Below, in pieces: positions 1 through 6,363 of a stretch of DNA of 34,646 nucleotides. A program made the position numbers and the translations under genes. This DNA is from JAIEPT01 sp038217425 (GTDB lineage: Bacteria > Planctomycetota > Planctomycetia > Gemmatales > Gemmataceae), in NCBI GenBank assembly GCA_038217425.1, contig JBBQPM010000058.1, positions 1-34,646 on the forward strand, given 5' to 3'. The notes under the pieces were generated by a model. That model did no database searches and had not been told where the DNA came from. It worked only from the letters and a program-made list of their open reading frames with translations. The stretch's first letter is position 1; every line of letters begins with the position of its first letter.

Positions 1-268
1 ACCCCGAAGGGGTTGGATCTCAAAGCCCTGGGTTGCGTACTCGCAACCCAGGGAACAAAGGCGTCACACAGGATTACCCCGAAGGGGTTGCATCCGTATG
101 GCCGCCTCGATGCAACCCCTTCGGGGTATGTTTCCACGGATTCCTGTGCCCTGGGGTTGCGAGTACGCAACCCCAGGCTTTGAGATTCAACCCCTTCGGG
201 GTAGAGACAACCTGGGTTTGCCCTTGACGTTGTGTTGACAAGGCCAGAAAAGTGGCGCTGTCCAACTA
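1..268. mobile_element. Right part of a TIR-bounded palindromic element (MITE-like), cut by the window edge
   Basis: Positions 1-202 form a nested palindrome. The outer arms are 1-15 and 188-202 (ACCCCGAAGGGGTTG and its complement). Second-level arms are 15-27 and 176-188. Two 12-bp hairpins lie at 26-53 and 150-177 (CCTGGGKTTGCG arms around 4-nt loops). The central 20-nt arms are 75-94 and 109-128. To the right, GGCGCTGTCCAAC at 254-266 followed by TA is the same terminal inverted repeat that bounds the elements at 20216-20536 and, in diverged form, 8459-8779. If this copy is also about 320 bp and roughly symmetrical, its left end lies about 60 bp outside the window. No transposase is encoded. 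Mobilisation by an IS630/Tc1-type enzyme is inferred only from the TA flank. Confidence 0.6.
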
Positions 269-326
269 CGATGCTGCTTTATCACTCACGCTGATTTAGA
301 CCCTACGCGCGTCTATTATTGCATGA

Positions 327-376
327 GAGCCCGCCGCGCACGCAAGGAATTCAATCCTGGCTTACGCGGCGGGCTC
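327..376. repeat. 12-bp inverted repeat downstream of the HAD-IIA gene
   Basis: Arms GAGCCCGCCGCG (327-338) and CGCGGCGGGCTC (365-376) are perfectly complementary around a 26-nt loop. The structure lies about 30 bp past the stop of the minus-strand HAD gene, where a transcript end would be expected. There is no clear U-tract, so a terminator role is only possible. Confidence 0.45.
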
Positions 377-407
377 TGTCAATCGAGCGATTCGTTCCGG
401 TGGCGCT

Positions 408-1256
408 TTACCGCGCCATCGTCAGCGTCTTCTCGCGCGGCGCCGTCACCTTCGCGGGGGGCGTCAACCACGGCGGCAGACCCTGGTTTTTCTCGACGAT
501 CTCGAAGAACTCGCCCAGCGATTCCACCACCACTTCAGGAGTGTATGCGAACTTCGCCAAGTCCTCGCGCCGGGTGCCGCCGCTGAGCACCAGCACCGTG
601 TGATAGCCGAGTTGCACGCCGCCCAGGATGTCGGTCTCCATGGTGTCGCCGATGATGCAGGTCTCGTCGGTCGTGAGGCCCAGCTCCTTCCGTGCGGCCC
701 GCATCATCACGGGGCTTGGCTTGCCCACGCTGAATGCCTTGATGCCCGTGGCGGTTTCGAGCATCGCCACCATCGCTCCGCAACCGGGACGCAAACCGTT
801 CTGCGTCGGACAGTTCGGATCGAGATTGGTGGCGATCAGCTTCGCCCCTTTCAGAATCATGCGAACGGCCTGCTCGACGAGTTCGAGATTGAACGTCCGC
901 CCTTCGCCCACGACGACGTAATCGGGATCGTGGTCAACGATGGCGTAGCCGTTCTGGTGCATGGCCGTCAGCAATCCTCCTTCGCCGATGACGAACGCGG
1001 TGCCGTTCGGTTTCTGCTGGGCGAGAAACCGCGCCGTCGCCATCGAACTGGTGAAGATATTTTCGTCTTCAACCTCGATGCCGAGCCGGGCGACCTTGGC
1101 GACGACGTCGCGGCGGGTGCGTTGGCTATTGTTGGTCAGGAGCCGAAACGGGATTCGGCGCTTGCGAAGCGAGTTGATGAAATCTTCGGCTCCCGCGATC
1201 AATTCGGAGCCGCGATATAGAACGCCGTCCATATCGATGAGATAACCGTGCTTCAT
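408..1256 (-). CDS. HAD-IIA family phosphatase (NagD-like)
   Basis: A 282-residue cytoplasmic phosphatase of HAD subfamily IIA, the group of NagD, p-nitrophenyl phosphatase and phosphoglycolate phosphatase. Motif I is DMDGVLYRG with catalytic D8 and D10. Motif II is LLTNNS around T41. The conserved Lys is K179 in SVGKPSP, and motif III is IIGDTMETDI with D204 and D209. The cap domain lies between residues about 80 and 175, as expected for IIA. I chose the ATG at 1256 because motif I then falls at residues 8-10 and an AGAGAGG ribosome binding site lies about 7 nt upstream; the frame is open 41 codons further but that part has no family resemblance. The gene stands alone. Its substrate (nucleotide, sugar phosphate or phosphoglycolate) cannot be told from the sequence. 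Confidence 0.9.
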   Translation of the reverse strand: MKHGYLIDMDGVLYRGSELIAGAEDFINSLRKRRIPFRLLTNNSQRTRRDVVAKVARLGIEVEDENIFTSSMATARFLAQQKPNGTAFVIGEGGLLTAMHQNGYAIVDHDPDYVVVGEGRTFNLELVEQAVRMILKGAKLIATNLDPNCPTQNGLRPGCGAMVAMLETATGIKAFSVGKPSPVMMRAARKELGLTTDETCIIGDTMETDILGGVQLGYHTVLVLSGGTRREDLAKFAYTPEVVVESLGEFFEIVEKNQGLPPWLTPPAKVTAPREKTLTMAR

Positions 1257-1564
1257 GAAGAAAACCTCTCTGAAGAGAAACAGAAACAACGAACAACGCC
1301 ACGCTCGGCGTTTATCGCCCAACGGAACACGAGCCAGTACGGAGAGGGAGGGTTGGCGGGGTGAGAGAGGAACAATCAACGAACCGAAAGGGAAGAATGC
1401 AACCCGCGTGCCAAGCGGCGAGAAATCGCGAAAATCGAAGTCAAAGTGTTGGACACACGGATGTTAGCGAATGTCAAGCAAAAAGTGAAAATCGTGAAGG
1501 CGAGGTGGCGCTGCCTAGATACGAGGCAATGGCCGTGGGCCGAGCACCCTGCCGAATAGAACGT
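1257..1564. other. Intergenic, no gene seen
   Basis: About 308 bp between the HAD gene and a small antitoxin gene. I see no convincing reading frame, RNA gene or long repeat. A short hairpin (ACGCC/GGCGT) lies near 1296-1311. In particular there is no PIN-domain toxin remnant downstream of the antitoxin at 1565-1789. Confidence 0.5.
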
Positions 1565-1789
1565 TCAAGGCCTATACTCCGTGAAATCCTCGAGAATCTC
1601 ATCGTCTTCGCTGTTGATCGTCAGTTTCCCTTTGCCGCGACCGCGCATCGGGCGACCTTTCGGCGTCGGCGGCAGCAGGCGACCGACGGGCTTTCCATCG
1701 TCCACGATCGTGAGTGCCTGAGATTCGCTCAACTGCCGAAGCAACTCGGGCAACTTGGCCTGGACTTCTTGGATCGTGGAGAATTGCAT
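1565..1789 (-). CDS. Phd/YefM-like antitoxin without an adjacent toxin
   Basis: A 74-residue protein that begins MQFSTIQEVQAKLPELL and continues LTIVDDGKPVGRLLPP. This matches the N-terminal DNA-binding fold of Phd/YefM antitoxins, followed by a basic linker (about residues 42-55) and an acidic C-terminal tail (EDDEILEDF) of the kind that wraps a toxin. I chose the ATG at 1789 over an in-frame TTG at 1816 because it has an AGGGA-type binding site and gives the usual family N-terminus. In this family the toxin, often a VapC, normally follows directly, but nothing of the kind is found downstream. It lies 43 bp after another antitoxin-like gene on the same strand, so the three small genes 1565-2310 may be one transcript. 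Confidence 0.75.
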   Translation of the reverse strand: MQFSTIQEVQAKLPELLRQLSESQALTIVDDGKPVGRLLPPTPKGRPMRGRGKGKLTINSEDDEILEDFTEYRP

Positions 1790-1832
1790 GGCGAGTTCCC
1801 TTTCCCGGTCTTTCAACCAGTCTCAGGACATC

Positions 1833-2030
1833 TTAAGAGCTTCTACTGGCGAGGAGCGCACGAACTTTGGGAACTAGTTCCTTCGGAATCGCCATTAAGG
1901 TGAAGTCTTCTCCCTGCCGCGCCGCTTCGATCTCGGCGAACTCCTCGTCCTCGGTTTGGCTCTCGTAATGAGCGATGACTTCTTGAACTCGCTTCTCGTC
2001 CCAACCAGGCGGGAATTTTTGCTTTTTCAT
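1833..2030 (-). CDS. Small antitoxin-like protein, partner of the frameshifted toxin
   Basis: A 65-residue protein starting MKKQKFPPGWDEKRVQ and ending in a MAIPKELVPKVRALLA segment. Short acidic proteins of this kind are common in planctomycetes and cyanobacteria as the second gene of BrnT-like toxin pairs. The start ATG at 2030 overlaps the TGA of the upstream toxin in its restored frame (ATGA), the translational coupling typical of toxin-antitoxin pairs. The frame is open 42 codons upstream, but that stretch is the toxin gene read in another phase. Coding is well supported by the clean frame and coupling; the antitoxin role is inferred from context and family resemblance. Confidence 0.65.
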   Translation of the reverse strand: MKKQKFPPGWDEKRVQEVIAHYESQTEDEEFAEIEAARQGEDFTLMAIPKELVPKVRALLASRSS

Positions 2031-2310
2031 CTTGGGTTTCTCCGTTGTCGGCGACGAAACGCCTTTTTGGCTTTGCCGCCAGGTTCGTATGCAGTGATGA
2101 CGAAAGACTGTCTGGATCCTCGTCAGGAACATAAATGACTTGAAGATACCTTCCATTCAGAGTTTGACCGATCTTCCGGCGCGATCCCCGTTCGGCCCGC
2201 GTATCTTCACCAGCTCCTCGAAGAATTTCTTCCACCTCCTGCTCGGTAACTCCGTGTCCGTAAATGTGAGGCTGACCGGTTTCAGGATCTTCAAAGAAGC
2301 GGATCTCCAT
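2027..2310 (-). pseudogene. BrnT/DUF4258-like toxin with a -1 frameshift
   Basis: The frame starting at 2310 reads MEIRFFEDPETGQPHIYGHG and continues to GRYLQVIYVPDEDPDSL, the pattern of small BrnT/DUF4258-like toxins. At about 2101-2106, where the coding strand reads CTTTCG, the frame slips. Adding one T gives SLFVITAYEPGGKAKKAF and then an Arg-rich tail ending at a TGA (2029-2027) that overlaps the ATG of the next gene. Without the change the frame runs on through the antitoxin gene in the wrong phase as far as 1843. The fit of the restored frame to both the family pattern and the ATGA overlap makes a single-base loss very likely. It lies in a T run, so a sequencing error or programmed slippage is also possible. 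Confidence 0.75.
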
Positions 2311-2442
2311 ACTTGCAATCGCTCCTTTTCACAACGCCCATCATAACAAGTCTTATTCTACCACGACGCATCGGCACTTTGCAGATCGAGTCTGCGGTGG
2401 TAAGATCGAAACTATCGTAACTCGCAGAAAGGATAGCCGACC

Positions 2443-2703
2443 ATGATCCAGGCGCGGATTCAGCACGGCGTGGTGGAACTCAACCAACCGATTCCCTCCG
2501 AATGGGAAGGCCAATGGGTGACGATAACGCCCGCAGATTGCGATCCTCCGCTCGAGGATCTCGAAAGTCATCTCGCGGCGCTCGACGCTTTGGGGCCTAT
2601 GGAATACGAACCCGGCGAAGAACAAGAAATCGCGAACGCCCTCGCGGAACTCGATCGCACGAGCTTGGCCGCCATGAAAGCCCTCGCGGGGATTGAACGT
2701 TGA
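2443..2703 (+). CDS. VapB-type antitoxin-like protein
   Basis: An 86-residue protein beginning MIQARIQHGVVELNQPIP and continuing EWEGQWVTITP, a swapped-hairpin-like N-terminus, followed by an acidic helical C-terminal half (LESHLAALDALGPMEYEPGE). Proteins of this form precede PIN-domain toxin genes in planctomycetes. Its TGA overlaps the TTG start of the PIN gene at 2700 (TTGA), so the two were translated together. An AGAAAGGATAG binding site lies upstream of the ATG. It is divergent from the toxin-antitoxin remnants at 1565-2310, with about 130 bp of shared upstream DNA that probably holds both promoters. The partner toxin is truncated, so this antitoxin may now act alone. Confidence 0.75.
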   Translation: MIQARIQHGVVELNQPIPSEWEGQWVTITPADCDPPLEDLESHLAALDALGPMEYEPGEEQEIANALAELDRTSLAAMKALAGIER

Positions 2704-3089
2704 ATCGATACCTTCTCGACACCAATCACCTCTCCGGCTACCTCGACCGCAAGGCGGGACTCAAAGCGAAGATCGACGCGGCCTTGCGCGCCGGCGATCG
2801 ATTCGGCGTCTGCCTTCCCGTTCTCTGCGAATACCGCGCGGGCATTCGTCTTGGAAAACGCTATCGTCAGAATCTCGTTCGCTTGCAAGCGGCGCTGAAG
2901 CTCCTACGGATTTGGCCTGCGGATGCCGCCCGCATATTGAGTCGCAGCCGAAAAAATGTTATCCCTGCCGCGCATCGCCGATCTTGGGGGCCTTCGGGTT
3001 CACGCCGGGGCCGAAGTAACGCAGGATCACGAGCGGTTCGGCCCCTGTGTTGTCGTACACGACCCCGCCCTGGGCGGCGCCGTGACTGA
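2700..3089 (+). pseudogene. Truncated VapC-like PIN-domain toxin
   Basis: The frame starts with TTG overlapping the antitoxin stop and reads NRYLLDTNHLSGYLD. It keeps the first PIN acidic residue (D7 in LLDTNH) and the second (E in LCEYRAG, near residue 44), then runs to RLQAALKLLRIWPADAA near residue 78. From about position 2935 the resemblance stops. The part that should carry the last conserved Asp residues of the metal site is replaced by the antisense of the cupin gene's 3' end, giving a low-complexity Arg/Ser-rich tail to 3089. VapC proteins are usually about 130 residues, so roughly the last 50 genuine residues are missing. A deletion that joined the two genes tail to tail is the simplest explanation. 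RNase activity is unlikely. Confidence 0.7.
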
Positions 3090-4206
3090 CGAAATACTCG
3101 TCCTGCGTCAACTCGCCGAAGCGGATCATCGCGGGCGTTTGTAACGGTTTGCCGCCGACGGTGCCGCTCCCCTGCACCGCGATCAGGCCGTAGGCGCCGT
3201 TGTCCTTTACCGTGACCTTCGTCCCCGGATCGACCGTCAACTCCTTGGCCGAGAAGAGTTCCTTGCCGCCGACCTTGCCGTAGACGATCCAGCGGTCCGC
3301 GTATCCTTGGCCCTCGCCGCCTTGAGCGATAATCGGTTCCAGATAATGGGCGTCCTTGAAACGCGGGTTGACGTTTCCTTCCCAGTCGAGCTGTTCCACG
3401 AGATAATCGAGATCGCGGTGGTACTTCTTGGGGACGTCCTTGACCAGCAGCTCCCACGGCACGTATCGGCCCTCGACCATTGACTGATACATGCCGAAGA
3501 CGTCGCTGCCCCATTGCGGTTCGTACGTGACGAGCGAACCGGGGGCGTGCAAGACGCAGGGCGGCACGAGCCAGCCGGTGCCGGGTTGCAGTCGGTACGC
3601 CTTGGAATAGTTGAGGATGCCGTTGTCGCCCTGGTTCCAGCGTTCCAGGCATTTGCGGATGTCTTGCTTGGTGGTGCCGGGCTCGAGGCCGAAGAAGGTG
3701 TAGGGGAAGTTATTGCCCGAGGGGTTAAGTTGGGGTGGAAAATAATACGATTCCGGTTTACCCTGTTGGCCGACGAGTGCGGCCTGCTCGGCGCTTTGGT
3801 GCATGTGATGGGGGATCGGCCCCAGATTGTCGAAGAACTTGCTGTAGACGGGCCAGCGTTTGTACTCGCTCCAGATGGCGGGGCCGATGAGGGCTTCGCC
3901 GTCCGCGGCAATGGCGTCCTTGAGCGTGAAGGCTTTCTTGCCGTTGTGAACGACGTAGCTAAGGCCTTCGTCCCAGTCGGCGCCCTCATTGGCGGCGGGG
4001 GTGGTGGAGGCGAACCAGCGTTCGTCGATGCCGCCTCGATTGGCCCCGTAGGCGTAAAGGTCCGCCGGGTGCAGTTTCAGCCGTCTGCCCGGCATCAGGA
4101 ACGACCTCGGCACCCAGGTCGGCGCCAGCCGTAAGATGCCGCCGGCGGCGTCCAGCACGGATTTGAGTTGCGCGGCACTGGTCTTGGGGGCGGATTTCTT
4201 GGCCAT
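2959..4206 (-). CDS. Class I phosphomannose isomerase-like cupin protein
   Basis: A 415-residue cytoplasmic protein. Its central part has IPHHMHQSAEQA (near residues 131-142) and, later, LVPPCVLHAPGSLVTYEP followed by SDVFGMYQS. These look like the paired cupin metal-binding segments of class I mannose-6-phosphate isomerases. The C-terminal third (AKELTVDPGTKVTVKD and GSGTVGGKPLQ) resembles the second cupin-like barrel. The usual PMI substrate signature is not obvious, so the sugar may differ; a sugar-phosphate or free-sugar isomerase is the best guess. The start is the ATG at 4206. It is divergent from the receiver-like gene at 4397, and its 3' end abuts the truncated PIN toxin. Confidence 0.7.
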   Translation of the reverse strand: MAKKSAPKTSAAQLKSVLDAAGGILRLAPTWVPRSFLMPGRRLKLHPADLYAYGANRGGIDERWFASTTPAANEGADWDEGLSYVVHNGKKAFTLKDAIAADGEALIGPAIWSEYKRWPVYSKFFDNLGPIPHHMHQSAEQAALVGQQGKPESYYFPPQLNPSGNNFPYTFFGLEPGTTKQDIRKCLERWNQGDNGILNYSKAYRLQPGTGWLVPPCVLHAPGSLVTYEPQWGSDVFGMYQSMVEGRYVPWELLVKDVPKKYHRDLDYLVEQLDWEGNVNPRFKDAHYLEPIIAQGGEGQGYADRWIVYGKVGGKELFSAKELTVDPGTKVTVKDNGAYGLIAVQGSGTVGGKPLQTPAMIRFGELTQDEYFVSHGAAQGGVVYDNTGAEPLVILRYFGPGVNPKAPKIGDARQG

Positions 4207-4396
4207 GGATCGCGGCTGCCTCGTTGAAGATTTGAAAGCGTACGGGTTGACTCGATGTTATAATTTGAGATCCGAAAGCGGGCAAGCAAAAAGTCCGACT
4301 TCTTCAACCAAACTTCACCAAACCGAACCCGAGGCTTCATTTAAGCCTCGTACATTTGAATCAACGATACCCCGACAAGAAAAGAGACGACGAGAA

Positions 4397-4771
4397 ATGA
4401 CGGCAGTTATGGAACGAAATGAACGACCTTGCATGGTAATGGGTTACACAGACTCGGCCCTCGCCTCCAAATGCGGCCGACTGCTGCGACGCCAGGGCTG
4501 GGAGGTCCACTTTGCCACGAACGGCCCCGAAGTGATGCGCCTGGTGCACGACCTGCGGCCGGAAGTGGCGATGATCGACGTCGATCTGCCAGAGCCCACG
4601 TGGACGGAAATCTTCGAAGATTTCGCGCAGCCGCGGGTGATCCTACTGGAAAGCTCGACCGACCGGCCGATCCAGCGGGCCTACACCGTGACCCGCGTGG
4701 CACGCTCGCAGTGCGTCGAGTTCTTGGCCGAGGAACTGTCCGCGCACCGGACGCAGGCGATGTGGGCGTAA
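4397..4771 (+). CDS. Receiver-like single-domain protein (CheY-like, divergent)
   Basis: A 124-residue protein with an alternating strand/helix layout like a response-regulator receiver: CMVMGYTDSALASKCGRLLR, then EVHFATNGPEVMRLVHDLRP, then VAMIDVDLPEP. D61 or D63 of the last segment sits where the phospho-acceptor Asp is expected, and VILLESSTD follows as the next strand. The N-terminal acidic pair is reduced to a single candidate (D19), and no clear conserved Lys follows. Phosphorylation is therefore uncertain; it could be a degenerate receiver. There is no output domain and no kinase beside it. I chose the ATG at 4397 because the upstream part of the frame overlaps the start of the divergent cupin gene and has no family features. 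Confidence 0.6.
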   Translation: MTAVMERNERPCMVMGYTDSALASKCGRLLRRQGWEVHFATNGPEVMRLVHDLRPEVAMIDVDLPEPTWTEIFEDFAQPRVILLESSTDRPIQRAYTVTRVARSQCVEFLAEELSAHRTQAMWA

Positions 4772-4793
4772 TTTTCCAAGCGCCAGGCGTGCC

Positions 4794-5399
4794 TCACTTC
4801 GCCAGGTTCCAACTGCGTAATAACTCGTCGAGTTGACGCCGAATCGCCTCGAGCGGGCCGGCGTTCAAGATCGTCGCGTCGGCATGGCGGCGTTTCTCCG
4901 CCAGAGGCCATTGCGCCTTCTCACGCTCCCGCAAGTCCGCTTCGCTCCAGCCGCGCGAGGCCCGCACGTACGCCAACCGATCCGCTTCCGGCGTCTCCAC
5001 GAATAAAATGCGATCGCACGTCTTTGCCCAGCCGGCTTCGAGCAAAATCGCTGCATCCAGAATAACGAAGCGAACCTCCGGTAACGTCTCGGCCCGCTCG
5101 ATTTCCGCGCGGATTCGGGCTTCGATGTACGGGAAGACGATCCGTTCCAGGGCCTTGAGTTCCTGAGTTTCCGCGAAGACGAGCCGACCTAGTCGGCGAC
5201 GATCGATCTCGCCGGCGTCGTTCAAAACGTCCGTGCCGAAGCGGCTGACGACGCGCGCGCGGATCTCGGGCTGGCGCAGTCCTTCATGGCCCAGCGGATC
5301 GCCGGCGATGAGGAAGCCGCCGCGCGCCGCGAGTTCGCCGGCGAGGAGGCTTTTGCCGGAGCCGATGCCGCCGACGATGCCGATCACGGGTTTGGCCAT
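4794..5399 (-). CDS. coaE: Dephospho-CoA kinase
   Basis: CoaE phosphorylates the 3'-hydroxyl of the ribose of dephospho-CoA, the last step of coenzyme A synthesis, in the cytoplasm. The 201-residue length is normal. The Walker A loop GGIGSGKS is at residues 10-17, D33 (AGDPLGHEGLR) lies in the usual substrate site, and FVILDAAILLEAGW matches the conserved (D/E)xPLLxE-type segment. Notably, the typical P-L of that motif is A-I here. RASRGWSEADLREREKAQWP resembles the R-x-x-x-R-x-x-x-E lid region. The ATG at 5399 has an AGAGAG site upstream, and the frame-open extension to 5621 has no family match. It stands alone, convergent with the receiver-like gene. Confidence 0.93.
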   Translation of the reverse strand: MAKPVIGIVGGIGSGKSLLAGELAARGGFLIAGDPLGHEGLRQPEIRARVVSRFGTDVLNDAGEIDRRRLGRLVFAETQELKALERIVFPYIEARIRAEIERAETLPEVRFVILDAAILLEAGWAKTCDRILFVETPEADRLAYVRASRGWSEADLREREKAQWPLAEKRRHADATILNAGPLEAIRRQLDELLRSWNLAK

Positions 5400-5629
5400 G
5401 ACGAGAGTCTCTCTCTGGGAATGGGGTTCTTTATAGGGGACGAAGGGTCTTGCCGCTCGCGAAAGTTGTAGCGGTCGCATGGGAAGCGAAGGATGACGGG
5501 AGAAGTCCGAACGTGTGCGATATGTCTGGGAAGCGGGCCGAGCCGTGCGAAGAAGCCCAAGTAAGGCAGCGAGTTTCGGCCACGCGGTTCCGATGTTAGA
5601 GGAGTTCCAGGCGATACTCACGTTGCGAG

Positions 5630-6076
5630 ATGGATATGGAAAGCTTGCGTTTGGCGCCGGCCGAGAGCGTCTTCCCGAAAATCCCTTGCTGCCGATGCGG
5701 CGACGTCACCCGTCACTGGGACCGCATCGCCGGCAAGACGTACTGCCCCAACTGCCTGGAAAAGATGATACGCGGCGAAGGCGAACCGCTGCTGGAGCGG
5801 ACCGACAAGCGTCGCTGCGCCGTGTGCCATTATGCGGGAGCGGTGCGCTACGTGACGTTTCCGCTGCATTTTCGTCGGCCCGTGGAAATGGAGTTGTGCC
5901 CCGAACACCTGCGGGCGCTCATCGCGCGGCGCCTCGGACCGCACGCTTTCGCGCAACTTCAGCGCCGTTTGACGTCGTTGGGCCTGAAGCCCGGTCAGAT
6001 CTTCCTCTTACACGACGCGTTCTACGACGACCTGGGCCGAGCGATTCAGCCGGTGATGGAAGGCGTCTTCGAATAA
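5630..6076 (+). CDS. Small double zinc-ribbon protein of unknown function
   Basis: A 148-residue protein with two putative zinc sites. The first is formed by C20/C21 and C23 with C39 and C42 (CCRCGD ... YCPNC); the second by C63 and C66 (RRCAVCHY) with C91 and H94 (LCPEHL). The C-terminal third is helical and lacks Cys. Such cysteine-rich small proteins may bind nucleic acid or another protein; I do not recognise a named family. The ATG at 5630 (or a second in-frame ATG two codons on) starts the protein; both give the same domains. It is divergent from coaE and followed by a 270-bp nested palindrome. Confidence 0.65.
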   Translation: MDMESLRLAPAESVFPKIPCCRCGDVTRHWDRIAGKTYCPNCLEKMIRGEGEPLLERTDKRRCAVCHYAGAVRYVTFPLHFRRPVEMELCPEHLRALIARRLGPHAFAQLQRRLTSLGLKPGQIFLLHDAFYDDLGRAIQPVMEGVFE

Positions 6077-6085
6077 TTCCCGTTG

Positions 6086-6356
6086 AGGCGAGCGGCGCAG
6101 CGCGAAGCGCTTATAGCGTTCGGAAGAAATGAACGCAATCGCTGCAAAGCTTGGCGATTGGCCAAGGCGAGCGGCCGACGTGAGTCGGCCGGTATAGCAT
6201 CCCATTCGAAGATCTGATCGCAACCGCTCAAGCACACGTACCGGCCGCCTCACGTCGGCCGCTCGCCTAATTCGGAGTCTCCCTATCGGTATTCCGTCAT
6301 TTCTTCCGAACGCTCTTACAGACTTCCACGGCGGGCTCACGCCGCGCCGCTCGCCT
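6086..6356. repeat. Three-level nested inverted repeat between the zinc-ribbon gene and nadE
   Basis: Outer arms AGGCGAGCGGCGC at 6086-6098 pair with 6344-6356. Middle arms of 18 bp (AGCGTTCGGAAGAAATGA at 6115-6132) pair perfectly with 6297-6314. Inner 30-nt arms at 6165-6194 pair with 6239-6268 with few mismatches. All three levels share one centre near 6217-6221. The right end falls 8 bp from the nadE stop codon. No coding potential is seen inside. Confidence 0.8.
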
Positions 6357-6363
6357 GGGCAAT

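Noticed and set aside
408..1379. Longer forms of several genes (for example starts at 1379, 5621, 23011, 10449, 13372 and 4136)
   Set aside because: The added N-terminal parts lack family similarity, often overlap a divergent gene, and better starts with ribosome binding sites lie inside.
1525..1545. A fourth copy of the terminal inverted repeat (GGTGGCGCTGCCTAGATA near 1505-1523)
   Set aside because: The match to GTGGCGCTGTCC is partial, no mirrored end is found within 400 bp, and no palindromic core lies beside it.
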